The notes: generated from the sequence alone by a model not told the origin. A stretch of DNA of 22,464 bases from Pseudomonadota bacterium (GCA_023423275.1 JAFAFW010000057.1:1-22464); one strand, 5' to 3'. Counted from the stretch's first letter, positions 1-7,064 are shown. A program made the numbers and translations.

Positions 1-1705
1 CTCGAATGATATCGAGCGAGAGCGCGGCATCACCATTCTCGCCAAGAGCACCAGTGTGGTGTGGAAGAACACGCGCATCAACATCGATGATACGCCAGGC
101 CACGCCGACTTCGGCGGTGAGGTCGAGCGCATTCTCAATATGGTCGACGGCGTGATCGTGCTGGTGGACGCGTCTGAAGGGCCGTTGCCGCAGACCAAGT
201 TCGTGGTTTCCAAAGCCCTGAAGCGAGGCTTGCGGCCGATCGTTGCGATCAACAAGATCGATCGTCCCGACGAGCGCCATCAGGACGTTCTGAACGAGAT
301 TTTCGATCTCTTCGCCAATCTCGACGCGACCGATGAGCAGCTCGACTTCCCGGTTCTGTACGGTTCAGGCCGCAATGGCTGGATGGCGCTCGATCCGAGC
401 GGCCCGCAGGTCGATCTGGCGCCGATGTTCGATCTCGTGCTGGCCCATGTGCCGCCGCCAACGGTCGAAGACGGTCCGGTCCGCATGCTGGCGACGACGC
501 TGGAAGCGGACCCGTTCCTTGGCCGTATTCTGACCGGGCGCATCACCTCGGGTGTCCTGAAGGTCAACGCACCGCTGAAGGCGCTGCGCCACGACGGATC
601 GCTGGTCGAGAATTTCCGCGCGACCAAGGTTTTGGCATTCCGTGGGCTCGAGCGCGTTCCGGTCGAGGAGGCCGTAGCCGGTGAAATTGTCGCTATCGCT
701 GGTATGAGCGAGGCGACCGTTGCCGATACGCTTTGCGATCCGGCCGTTCAGGAGCCGATCGTGGCCCAGCCGGTCGATCCGCCGACGCTGTCGATGACGT
801 TCCGCATCAACGATGGCCCGTTCGCCGGCCAGGAAGGCGATAAGGTGCAGAGCCGCGTCATTCGTGACCGTCTGCTGCGCGAAGCGGAGCGCAACATTGC
901 GATCAAGATCGCCGAAAGCGACGACAAGGATGCGTTCACGGTTGCGGGGCGCGGCGAGTTGCAGCTTGCCATTCTGATCGAGAATATGCGTCGCGAAGGC
1001 TTCGAGCTGACGGTGTCGCGGCCGAAGGTCGTGATCCAGATCGACGAGGCCACGGGCCAGAAGCTGGAACCGGTTGAGGAAGTCATCATCGACGTCGATG
1101 AAGATCACACCGGTATCGTCGTGCAAAAGCTGTCGGAGCGCCGGGGCGAGTTGCTCGAGATGCGACCGTCGGGTGGCGGACGCACGCGCATGGTGTTCCA
1201 CGTCCCGACGCGCGGTCTGCTGGGCTATCAAGGCGAAATGCTGTCCGATACGCGCGGCACTGCGGTCATGAACCGGATCTTCCATGACTACGTGCCGTTC
1301 AAAGGCGAGATTCAGGGGCGGCGCACAGGCGTGTTGATATCGAATGGCACCGGTGAGGCGACAGCCTATGCCCTGTTTTATTTGCAGGACCGTGGTCCCT
1401 CCATGGTCACGCCGCAGACCAAGGTCTACGAGGGCATGATCGTAGGCGAGCACACGCGCGACAACGATCTCATCGTCAATGTGGTTCAGGGCAAAAAGCT
1501 GACAAACGTACGCGCCTCAGGCAAAGACGAAGCGTTGACGTTAACGCCGCCGATGAAGCTGACGCTTGAAAAGGCGATGTCCTACATCGAAGATGACGAA
1601 CTTGTGGAAGTGACCCCGAATTCGATTCGTCTGAGGAAGCTCTGGCTCGACCCGAACATGCGCAAGAAGATGGAGCGCATCAAGGAAGCGCAGGCGGTCG
1701 CTTGA
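1..1705 (+). CDS. typA: Ribosome-associated translational GTPase TypA/BipA, 5'-truncated by the window edge
   Basis: Translational GTPase that binds the ribosome and helps 50S assembly and stress or cold adaptation; cytoplasmic. The reading frame is open from base 2, so the start codon and P-loop lie outside the window. The first visible residues are SNDIERERGITILAKSTS, the G2/switch I region. G3 (DTPGHADFGGEVER) and G4 (NKID) follow, then EF-Tu domain 2-like, EF-G III/V-like and the TypA-specific C-terminal regions, ending at a TGA at 1703. About 567 residues are present; the family is usually about 605-610, so roughly 40 are missing. One oddity is INIDDTPG, where relatives I recall read INIVDTPG or INIIDTPG: an Asp sits in the hydrophobic strand before G3. 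The stop codon overlaps the TTG start proposed for the next gene. Identity is secure. Confidence 0.96.
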   Translation, partial: SNDIERERGITILAKSTSVVWKNTRINIDDTPGHADFGGEVERILNMVDGVIVLVDASEGPLPQTKFVVSKALKRGLRPIVAINKIDRPDERHQDVLNEIFDLFANLDATDEQLDFPVLYGSGRNGWMALDPSGPQVDLAPMFDLVLAHVPPPTVEDGPVRMLATTLEADPFLGRILTGRITSGVLKVNAPLKALRHDGSLVENFRATKVLAFRGLERVPVEEAVAGEIVAIAGMSEATVADTLCDPAVQEPIVAQPVDPPTLSMTFRINDGPFAGQEGDKVQSRVIRDRLLREAERNIAIKIAESDDKDAFTVAGRGELQLAILIENMRREGFELTVSRPKVVIQIDEATGQKLEPVEEVIIDVDEDHTGIVVQKLSERRGELLEMRPSGGGRTRMVFHVPTRGLLGYQGEMLSDTRGTAVMNRIFHDYVPFKGEIQGRRTGVLISNGTGEATAYALFYLQDRGPSMVTPQTKVYEGMIVGEHTRDNDLIVNVVQGKKLTNVRASGKDEALTLTPPMKLTLEKAMSYIEDDELVEVTPNSIRLRKLWLDPNMRKKMERIKEAQAVA

Positions 1706-3048
1706 GCGCAGACCAGGCGAGCTCTCCGCTCGTCAAATCCGGCGAGCGCGGCTGGCCGCAGGGCATGCAGGTCACGCCGGAATATGAGCTGGCGCTCGGT
1801 TTTCCCGCGATCGAAGGCGGTGGACACCTGTTCATCACTGGACGCGCGGGAACCGGCAAATCCACACTGCTCAGACATTTGCGCGAAAGTTTGGGCGAGG
1901 ATGCCGTTGTCCTCGCGCCAACCGGCTTGGCGGCGGTGAACGTCGGCGGCCAGACGATCCATTCCTTCTTCGGGTTTCCGCCGCGGCTGATCCGGCCGGA
2001 TGATATCCGGCGCAGCCGCAATGGCCGCGTCATGCGCCGTCTGAAGTTTCTCATCATCGATGAAATCTCGATGGTGCGTTCGGATCTGATGTGGGCCATC
2101 GATCAATCGCTGCGCATCAACCGGGGCCGTCCGCGCGAGCCGTTCGGTGGTGTACGCCTGTTGTTGTTCGGGGATCTGCATCAGTTGCCGCCGGTGGTGC
2201 AGGAAGCCGAGGTGGCCGAGCATCTGGAAACGAATTTCGGCGGGCCGTTCTTCTTCAGCATCTCCGCCCTGCAGGATGGCGCGGGCACGTCGCTGCTGGA
2301 GCTGACCCGCGTGTTTCGCCAGGACGACGAGGATTTGCTGAAAGTCCTCGACCGCATCCGCGAGGGCGATGTTGACGAGTCGGATCTGGAGCTGCTGAAC
2401 AGTCGCGTGCATCCGATCCGGACGCTCGCCGAAGGCAATCCGTATGTCATTCTGACGCCAACCAACGCGGCCGCGAACCGGATCAATGCCGCCTACCTTG
2501 AAGCGCTGCCCGGCGCCGCAACGGCCTATCAGGCGGGTGTGACCGGCGATTTCAGCGAAAGCGCGCAGCCGACAGACAGCACGTTATTGTTGAAGGCGGG
2601 CGCTAAAGTCATCCTGTTGCGCAATGATCCCGACCGGCGCTGGGTGAACGGCACAATCGCCAAGATCAGCCGCCTGTCCGAAAAGCAGGTCTGGGTCGAG
2701 ATCAACGGCAAGGAATATGAGGTTGAGCCGGCAGCCTGGGAGAGCCGGCGCTACGCCTATGATCAGACCGAGCAGAAGATCGTGGAAACGGTCGCCGGCA
2801 CGTTCAAGCAGTATCCCGTGCGGCTGGCGTGGGCGTTAACCATTCATAAAAGCCAGGGTCTGACATTGGATCGGGTTTATATCGACCTTGGACGTGGGAC
2901 ATTTGCCCACGGGCAGACCTATGTCGCGATCTCGCGGTGCAGGTCATTGGAAGGATTGGCTTTTGCCCGTCCGCTGAGGCCTACGGACGTGCGTTTCGAC
3001 CGGGCGGCGATGGGTTATCGCGACCTGTTTGGCGGGATTTCCGGCTAA
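1702..3048 (+). CDS. Pif1-like AAA-family DNA helicase
   Basis: Superfamily 1B helicase of the Pif1/RecD2-like type, probably an ATP-driven 5'-3' DNA helicase. Motifs from the proposed start: Walker A GRAGTGKST at residues 47-55, motif Ia APTGLAAVNVGG about 72-83, Walker B IIDE 118-121, motif III FGDLHQLPPV 156-165, and C-terminal LTIHKSQGLTLDRVY plus YVAISRCRSLEGL (motifs V and VI). At 448 aa it is a compact Pif1 core without accessory domains. The proposed start is TTG at 1702, overlapping the typA stop as TTGA, with AAGGA at 1682-1686 (a long 15-base spacing). The first in-frame ATG is at 1765 and would remove 21 unconserved residues while keeping all motifs, so the start is uncertain. The overlap suggests translational coupling to typA. 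Such genes are often annotated as 'AAA family ATPase'. The family call is firm; the cellular role is unknown. Confidence 0.88.
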   Translation: MSADQASSPLVKSGERGWPQGMQVTPEYELALGFPAIEGGGHLFITGRAGTGKSTLLRHLRESLGEDAVVLAPTGLAAVNVGGQTIHSFFGFPPRLIRPDDIRRSRNGRVMRRLKFLIIDEISMVRSDLMWAIDQSLRINRGRPREPFGGVRLLLFGDLHQLPPVVQEAEVAEHLETNFGGPFFFSISALQDGAGTSLLELTRVFRQDDEDLLKVLDRIREGDVDESDLELLNSRVHPIRTLAEGNPYVILTPTNAAANRINAAYLEALPGAATAYQAGVTGDFSESAQPTDSTLLLKAGAKVILLRNDPDRRWVNGTIAKISRLSEKQVWVEINGKEYEVEPAAWESRRYAYDQTEQKIVETVAGTFKQYPVRLAWALTIHKSQGLTLDRVYIDLGRGTFAHGQTYVAISRCRSLEGLAFARPLRPTDVRFDRAAMGYRDLFGGISG

Positions 3049-3071
3049 GGCTGCCCGCGGTTAATCCGTAT

Positions 3072-3117
3072 GCGACAAAAAATTCCATGTCGCGACGCAC
3101 AATTAATGTTGCGTCGC
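3072..3117. promoter_or_regulatory. Cluster of four GCGAC/GTCGC half-sites forming nested inverted repeats
   Basis: GCGAC at 3072-3076, GTCGC at 3089-3093, GCGAC at 3092-3096 and GTCGC at 3113-3117. The last two belong to a perfect 8-base inverted repeat, GCGACGCA (3092-3099) and TGCGTCGC (3110-3117), with a 10-base AT-rich spacer; the middle two form the palindrome GTCGCGAC (3089-3096). The cluster lies 24-69 bases after the helicase stop and about 105 bases before the phasin start, in an AT-rich stretch. It could be a tandem operator for the phasin gene or a factor-dependent terminator hairpin for the helicase mRNA. No U-tract follows. The repeat is visible directly; the function is inferred. 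Confidence 0.4.
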
Positions 3118-3136
3118 AAAATAGAATTGATTAAAT

Positions 3137-3173
3137 TTGCATCATCGCAACGGCACCACGTTTGAGCGGTGCC
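3137..3173 (+). promoter_or_regulatory. Phasin leader: TTGC-N6-GCAA repeat and a 6-bp hairpin
   Basis: An inverted repeat TTGC (3137-3140)/GCAA (3147-3150) is followed by a stem GGCACC (3152-3157)/GGTGCC (3168-3173) with a 10-base loop. Both lie 50-85 bases before the phasin start. PhaR-type regulators of PHA genes in alphaproteobacteria bind TGC/GCA-type inverted repeats, so the first element is a possible PhaR site, although the 6-base spacing is longer than the usual motif. The hairpin would sit in the 5' leader. Both assignments are inference. Confidence 0.28.
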
Positions 3174-3221
3174 CAAGAGCGAAGCAAATTCAAACCGCGC
3201 CGTGCCCCTAGGAGATAGTCG

Positions 3222-3677
3222 ATGAACGAGCAATTCACTCGTCAAGCTCAAGAAATTTTCAACGCTGCCAAAGACGCCCGCATTCCTGAAAACGTTCAGG
3301 CGTTTGCCGAGGAAAGCGTCGCCAAGACCCGTGACGCTTATGAGAAGTTCAACACCGTTGCCAAAGACAACGCCAAGGTGATGGAAGAGGTCTTGCTGAG
3401 CGCCCAGGCTGGCGCGCGCGCTCTCGGTGAGAAGATCATCACCAACACTGCAGCCAATACGGAAGCTGTCTTCGACGCCGCCCAAGCGCTGGCGCGCGCT
3501 CGCACGCTTCCCGAAGCTGCTCGCCTGCAGGCTGACTTTATGCAGCAGCAGATGGCTGCCGCCAGCGCCCAGACCAAGGAGCTGTTTGAACTCTCGACGC
3601 GCGTCGCGCGGCAGACGTTCGAGTCGGTGAACGCAGCAACGACGAAGACTTTCGAACAGTTCAAAAAGACTGCCTGA
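3222..3677 (+). CDS. Phasin family protein (PHA granule-associated)
   Basis: Small amphipathic, mostly alpha-helical protein of 151 residues that coats polyhydroxyalkanoate granules and affects their size and number. The sequence is rich in Ala, Gln, Glu and Lys, has almost no aromatics apart from Phe, and contains no Cys and no signal peptide. It matches the phasin_2 pattern: an N-terminal part (EQFTRQAQEIF), a central helix AFAEESVAKTRDAYEKF at about 27-43, and a C-terminal part with RTLPEAARLQADFMQQQ and ending TTKTFEQFKKTA. The ATG at 3222 has a good SD, AGGAG at 3210-3214, 7 bases upstream. The gene has its own 173-base upstream region with several palindromes and is followed by a hairpin, so it is probably monocistronic. 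No PHA synthase or depolymerase is visible in the window, which is usual for phasin genes. Several phasin paralogues normally coexist, so a phaP number cannot be assigned. Confidence 0.9.
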   Translation: MNEQFTRQAQEIFNAAKDARIPENVQAFAEESVAKTRDAYEKFNTVAKDNAKVMEEVLLSAQAGARALGEKIITNTAANTEAVFDAAQALARARTLPEAARLQADFMQQQMAAASAQTKELFELSTRVARQTFESVNAATTKTFEQFKKTA

Positions 3678-3720
3678 TTCCCCATCGGCTTCAGGTCGAA
3701 TTTAGAACTGCTATTGTCTT

Positions 3721-3752
3721 CAAGGGCCTCGGCATCTTTGCTGGGGCCCTTG
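3721..3752 (+). terminator. Hairpin after the phasin gene
   Basis: An 8-base perfect stem CAAGGGCC (3721-3728)/GGCCCTTG (3745-3752) can be lengthened inward by a U-G and a C-G pair. It starts 43 bases after the phasin stop. The 3' flank (GCCGTTGC) has no U-tract, so it could be a factor-dependent terminator or an mRNA-stabilising 3' end. Confidence 0.4.
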
Positions 3753-3807
3753 GCCGTTGCAGCGATGTGACTTGTCAACGCGGGGAACGATTTCGCCAAC
3801 ATGGGCG

Positions 3808-3838
3808 TTGCAATAGGTTGGCCTGTTCGCGTTATACT
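3808..3838 (+). promoter_or_regulatory. Candidate promoter for a leaderless GNAT mRNA
   Basis: A -10-like TATACT at 3833-3838 (5 of 6 to TATAAT) with a weak -35-like TTGCAA at 3808-3813, 19 bases upstream. Transcription would start about 7 bases after the -10 element, at 3845, which is the A of the proposed ATG. No SD is present between the -10 box and the ATG. This is inference from position and motif only. Confidence 0.35.
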
Positions 3839-3844
3839 GGCCCC

Positions 3845-4354
3845 ATGTTGGGGTTCAGCTCACAAGTTCGCGTCAGACGTGGCAAGCCTGCTGATGCCGA
3901 AGCATTGGCAGCAATTTTTCGCGAGTCCTGGCAGCTCGCGTATCGCGGCATCATTCCTCATCTACATCTCGAAAGCATGATCCGCCGTCGTGGCCAGGAA
4001 TGGTGGGCCAGCGCGGTGCGGTCCGGCGACAGCATCTTTGTGCTCGAAGTCGGGCGCGAGGTTGCCGGTTATGCAACGTGGGGATCGGCGCGCGCACGCG
4101 GCGTTTATCAGGGCGAAATTTACGAGCTTTATCTCGGACCGACATATCAGGGGCTTGGATTTGGCGAGCATCTGTTCGAGGCCTGCCGCCACGCGATGGA
4201 CGAGCGGAGGATCAAGGGGCTGATCTGCTGGGCACTGGCCGACAACACGCCTGCGATCGACTTCTACTGGCGTCGCGGGGGGCGTCCTGTCGCCAAGGCC
4301 TATGATCGGATCGGTGGCGAAAAGCTCGAGAAAGTCGCGTTCGGCTGGGCATAG
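3845..4354 (+). CDS. GNAT family N-acetyltransferase
   Basis: Cytoplasmic acetyl-CoA-dependent N-acetyltransferase of 169 residues; the substrate is unknown. The GNAT fold is visible: N-terminal VRVRRGKPADAEALAAIFRESW (strand 1/helix 1), a central GYATWG strand, motif A with the EIYELYLGPTYQGLGFG acetyl-CoA loop (QGLGFG at about 102-107), and motif B ALADNTPAIDFYWRRGGRP at about 130-148. This resembles RimI-like and ribosomal-protein-type GNATs with the N-x(5)-FY pattern. The start is ATG at 3845; the frame is open to an upstream ATG at 3767, but those 26 residues are not GNAT-like. There is no SD before 3845, and a TATACT box lies 7 bases upstream, so leaderless translation is plausible. The gene converges on the minus-strand secreted-protein gene with a 31-base gap. 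Confidence 0.87.
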   Translation: MLGFSSQVRVRRGKPADAEALAAIFRESWQLAYRGIIPHLHLESMIRRRGQEWWASAVRSGDSIFVLEVGREVAGYATWGSARARGVYQGEIYELYLGPTYQGLGFGEHLFEACRHAMDERRIKGLICWALADNTPAIDFYWRRGGRPVAKAYDRIGGEKLEKVAFGWA

Positions 4355-4385
4355 CTTCCGCCGCCGACAGCTGCTTTCAATCTCT

Positions 4386-4970
4386 CTACATTGGGCTTTT
4401 GCCGATCGCGCCCACCACCTGCGGTTCCGATTTGCAATCGAACGCCCGGGCATCATTGTCTGCGACGCGGCGAGCCCATGCGATTGCGTCAGGGTTGGCA
4501 ACCGCATCGATGTAGGCGACGTGACAGGACTGGCGTGGGGTCACTTTGGTTACGACCAGAACCCGGCCGCGGCCGCTATCGTTCTGGGTCGTGTAGCTCA
4601 CGATCGTTGCGTAGGGCTCATCGCGCTCATTTCGGCGGGTGAAACGCCACTCAACCGTCGCTCGTTTACCGGCTCCGTCGAAGACCGAATTGAACGGTGC
4701 CAACGTCTGGGAGGCGGCGCGATGTTTCTTCGCGTTGCGACCGAACGCCATGTAGGTGCGCAGGTCGCCCTCGGCGATATAGACCGGAAACGCCGGGAGA
4801 CCGGTGCACGTCCACGTATTCCCGTCCTGATGCCGTTCGACGACCTTGCAGTTTTTCAGCTCGATCGTGGTATAGCGGCTTTTGACCGGGTTTGCGGTGG
4901 CCGGCGTTGGAAACCCTGGAAGGACCAGGACCGCGAGACCCAGCAGCAGCCTGATATCGCGACAGATCAA
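4386..4970 (-). CDS. Small secreted protein of unknown function with four cysteines
   Basis: About 194 residues. I do not recognise a named domain, although it resembles conserved hypothetical exported proteins of Hyphomicrobiales. The N-terminus is a signal peptide (CRDIRLLLGLAVLVLPG, then TPATA before NPVKSRY), so export to the periplasm or beyond is likely. The mature part holds four cysteines, in NCKVV, TWTCTG, RQSCHVAY and FDCKSE, which could form two disulfides, and a basic patch FGRNAKKHRAA. The best start is TTG at 4970: GGAGG at 4980-4976 on the minus strand is 5 bases upstream, and the signal peptide then begins MICRD. An ATG at 4982 is possible but lacks a clear SD and adds an acidic residue to the n-region. 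Either way the 5' end abuts or overlaps divergent ppa. A longer ATG-started frame reaches 5123 inside ppa and is unlikely. Confidence 0.72.
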   Translation of the reverse strand: MICRDIRLLLGLAVLVLPGFPTPATANPVKSRYTTIELKNCKVVERHQDGNTWTCTGLPAFPVYIAEGDLRTYMAFGRNAKKHRAASQTLAPFNSVFDGAGKRATVEWRFTRRNERDEPYATIVSYTTQNDSGRGRVLVVTKVTPRQSCHVAYIDAVANPDAIAWARRVADNDARAFDCKSEPQVVGAIGKSPM

Positions 4971-4980
4971 AGGAACCTCC
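4970..4980. promoter_or_regulatory. Back-to-back Shine-Dalgarno sites of two divergent genes
   Basis: On the plus strand AAGGA (4970-4974) precedes the ppa ATG at 4981 by 6 bases. On the minus strand the bases opposite 4976-4980 read GGAGG, 5 bases before the TTG at 4970. The two translation starts are therefore 10 bases apart on opposite strands (or overlap by two bases if the minus gene uses ATG at 4982), and each gene's promoter must lie inside the other gene or its leader. Confidence 0.5.
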
Positions 4981-5523
4981 ATGCGGATCGATGCCATCCC
5001 GATTGGGCATAATCCTCCCGACGACATCAACGTGATTGTCGAGGTGCCCATCGGCGGTGAGCCTGTGAAGTACGAGATGGACAAGGCGTCGGGCACATTG
5101 TTCGTTGACCGCATGCTGTACACGGCGATGCGCTATCCCGGCAACTATGGCTTTGTCCCTCATACGTTGTCGGACGATGGCGATCCGATCGATGTCCTGA
5201 TTGCCAACCAGCGCTCGCTCATTCCCGGCTGTGTCATCAATTGCCGGCCCGTCGGCGTGCTGCGGATGACGGACGAGAAAGGCGGCGACGAGAAGGTCAT
5301 CGCCGTCCCCTCTGAACGGGTCACGGCGCGCTACGACAAGGTCCGAAGCTATGGCGATCTACCGAAGATCCTGATCGATCAGATTGCGCACTTCTTCGAG
5401 CATTATAAGGATCTGGAAAACGACAAGTGGGTGCGCATCGATCAATGGGGCGATGCGGACGACGCGCGACGGATGATCCAACGCGCCATCGATCAACCGG
5501 GAGCTCGGATCACGGGCCGGTAG
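4981..5523 (+). CDS. ppa: Inorganic pyrophosphatase (family I)
   Basis: Hydrolyses pyrophosphate to two phosphates, driving biosynthetic reactions such as DNA, RNA and aminoacyl-tRNA synthesis; cytoplasmic, Mg-dependent. The 180-residue length fits the bacterial family I enzyme. The signature DDGDPID at 65-71 supplies the three metal-binding aspartates, and K30, E32 (VKYEM), R44 (FVDRM) and Y52/Y56 (RYPGNYGFVPHTL) match conserved active-site positions. The ATG at 4981 has AAGGA at 4970-4974. The frame is open further upstream but without family similarity. The minus-strand secreted-protein gene begins within about 10 bases in the opposite direction. A hairpin overlapping the stop codon and a 75-base gap separate ppa from dapB. 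Confidence 0.96.
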   Translation: MRIDAIPIGHNPPDDINVIVEVPIGGEPVKYEMDKASGTLFVDRMLYTAMRYPGNYGFVPHTLSDDGDPIDVLIANQRSLIPGCVINCRPVGVLRMTDEKGGDEKVIAVPSERVTARYDKVRSYGDLPKILIDQIAHFFEHYKDLENDKWVRIDQWGDADDARRMIQRAIDQPGARITGR

Positions 5524-5541
5524 CGAGGCCGCCAGGCCCGT
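5512..5541 (+). terminator. Hairpin overlapping the ppa stop codon
   Basis: A 7-base perfect stem ACGGGCC (5512-5518)/GGCCCGT (5535-5541) with a 16-base loop that contains the ppa TAG; the 3' flank TCTCATCCT is only weakly pyrimidine-rich. It may be a terminator or attenuator ahead of dapB. Confidence 0.35.
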
Positions 5542-5598
5542 TCTCATCCTTCCGGGGCTTTGCTATATGCGCGTGCAGCAGTCGAGGGAGGCAAAGGA

Positions 5599-6405
5599 AT
5601 GAGCGAAATGAAGATCGCGATCATGGGCGCCGGAGGCCGCATGGGGCGCGAGCTTGCCCGCGCGGTCCACGCAGCCTCCGACTGCGTTATCAACGGTGGC
5701 ATCGAGCTTCCCGGTTCGCCGCTGTTGGGACAGGATGTTGGGGCCGTCGCCGGTATCGGTGACGTCGGCGCCAGGATTACGGATGATGCGCTGGAGCTGA
5801 TTGCGCGCTCCGACGCGGTACTGGATTTCACGGTTCCCAAAGCCTCGGTGGAGGTTGCCGGGCTCGCGGCGAACGCGCGCATCGTGCACGTGCTGGGAAC
5901 GACGGGGCTGTCCGAAGCCGACGATGCTGCTGTCGCGGCGGCTGCCCGTCATGCGACGATCATCAAGGCGGGGAATATGAGCCTTGGCGTCAACCTGCTG
6001 GTGGCGCTGACGAAACGGGTGGCGCAGGCCCTTGACGAGGACTTCGACATCGAGGTCCTGGAGATGCACCACAAGCACAAGATCGACGCGCCGTCGGGTA
6101 CGGCTCTGATGCTCGGCAACGCGGCCGCAGAGGGGCGTGGCATCTCGCATAACGACCGCAGCGTGCGCGTGCGTGATGGTCATACCGGTCCGCGCAATCG
6201 CGGTGATATCGGCTATGCGACCTTGCGCGGCGGCAATGTTGTCGGTGAACACACGGTGATCTTCGCCGCGGATGGAGAACGCATCGAGTTGACCCACCGG
6301 GCGACCGATCGTGGCTTGTTCGCGCGCGGGGCCGTGCGCGCCGCACTCTGGGGCCGCGGCAAGCCGCCGGGACTCTACTCGATGATGGACGTGCTCGGCC
6401 TTTGA
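5599..6405 (+). CDS. dapB: 4-hydroxy-tetrahydrodipicolinate reductase
   Basis: NAD(P)H-dependent reduction in the diaminopimelate/lysine pathway that supplies peptidoglycan and protein synthesis; cytoplasmic tetramer. It has 268 residues, typical for DapB. The Rossmann dinucleotide loop is MGAGGRMGRE at 9-18. The catalytic stretch EVLEMHHKHKIDAPSGTAL at 152-170 holds the general-acid His (H157) and Lys (K161) together with the substrate-binding D-A-P-S-G-T loop. The C-terminus GLYSMMDVLGL is also typical. The ATG at 5599 is chosen for GGGAGG at 5586-5591, 7 bases upstream, and the usual MSEMKI opening; a second ATG at 5608 is possible. gpmA follows after 35 bases, so the two are probably cotranscribed, an arrangement common in Hyphomicrobiales. 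Confidence 0.96.
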   Translation: MSEMKIAIMGAGGRMGRELARAVHAASDCVINGGIELPGSPLLGQDVGAVAGIGDVGARITDDALELIARSDAVLDFTVPKASVEVAGLAANARIVHVLGTTGLSEADDAAVAAAARHATIIKAGNMSLGVNLLVALTKRVAQALDEDFDIEVLEMHHKHKIDAPSGTALMLGNAAAEGRGISHNDRSVRVRDGHTGPRNRGDIGYATLRGGNVVGEHTVIFAADGERIELTHRATDRGLFARGAVRAALWGRGKPPGLYSMMDVLGL

Positions 6406-6440
6406 ACCGCAAGCCGCGAGTTGGAATAAGGAACTGCGAT

Positions 6441-7064
6441 ATGCCGGATAACAACGTACTCGTGCTGGTTCGCCATGGCGAAAGCGAATGGAACAAGTTG
6501 AACCTGTTCACGGGCTGGCGCGATCCGGACCTGACGGAGAAAGGCATTGCGGAAGCACGCAAAGCCGGTGAGCACCTGAAGGCTGCAGGCATCATATTCG
6601 ATGTCGCCTACACCAGCGTTCTCAAGCGAGCTCAGGATACTCTCGGTATCATCCTGGATGAACTCGGGCAGGCTGACCTCATCACGCACCAGGACAAGGC
6701 CCTCAACGAACGCGATTACGGCGATCTTTCCGGTTTGAACAAGGATGATGCGCGCAAACGCTGGGGCGAGGAGCAGGTCCACATCTGGCGCCGCAGCTAC
6801 GATATCAATCCTCCCGGCGGCGAGAGCCTGAAGGATACGGCCGCACGCACACTCCCCTATTACGACGCGCAGATTTGGCCGGAGGTGAAGGCAGGACGCA
6901 ACGTGATCGTCGCAGCGCATGGCAACTCCCTCCGCTCCATCATCATGAAGCTGGAGAACTTGTCGGCCGAGGAGATCCTTCGTCTCGAAATCGCCACCGG
7001 CGTGCCGATTGTCTATCAGCTCGATGCAAACGGGCGCGTAAAGAGCAAGCGCATTCTGGACTAG
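6441..7064 (+). CDS. gpmA: 2,3-bisphosphoglycerate-dependent phosphoglycerate mutase
   Basis: Interconverts 3- and 2-phosphoglycerate in glycolysis and gluconeogenesis; cytoplasmic. The 207 residues match the short alphaproteobacterial GpmA (E. coli has about 250). The phosphohistidine motif LVRHGESEWN puts the catalytic His at H12. FTGWRDPDLTEKG, the acid/base Glu E90 in ALNERDYGDLSG and the second active-site His H160 in VAAHGNSLRS are all present. The ATG at 6441 has AAGGA at 6428-6432, 8 bases away. The frame is open to a TTG at 6402 overlapping the dapB stop, but that extension is not conserved-looking. The gene lies between dapB and the DUF4337 gene with gaps of 35 and 33 bases, suggesting one transcript. 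Confidence 0.95.
   Translation: MPDNNVLVLVRHGESEWNKLNLFTGWRDPDLTEKGIAEARKAGEHLKAAGIIFDVAYTSVLKRAQDTLGIILDELGQADLITHQDKALNERDYGDLSGLNKDDARKRWGEEQVHIWRRSYDINPPGGESLKDTAARTLPYYDAQIWPEVKAGRNVIVAAHGNSLRSIIMKLENLSAEEILRLEIATGVPIVYQLDANGRVKSKRILD

Noticed and set aside
365..1453. Long minus-strand open frame (362 codons) across typA
   Set aside because: Antisense to a well-conserved gene; low-complexity Arg/His-rich translation typical of shadow frames in GC-rich DNA.
3049..3221. Possible small RNA or CRISPR-like repeat between helicase and phasin genes
   Set aside because: Only four short half-sites, no regular spacers; better explained as regulatory palindromes or a terminator. An sRNA cannot be supported without expression data.
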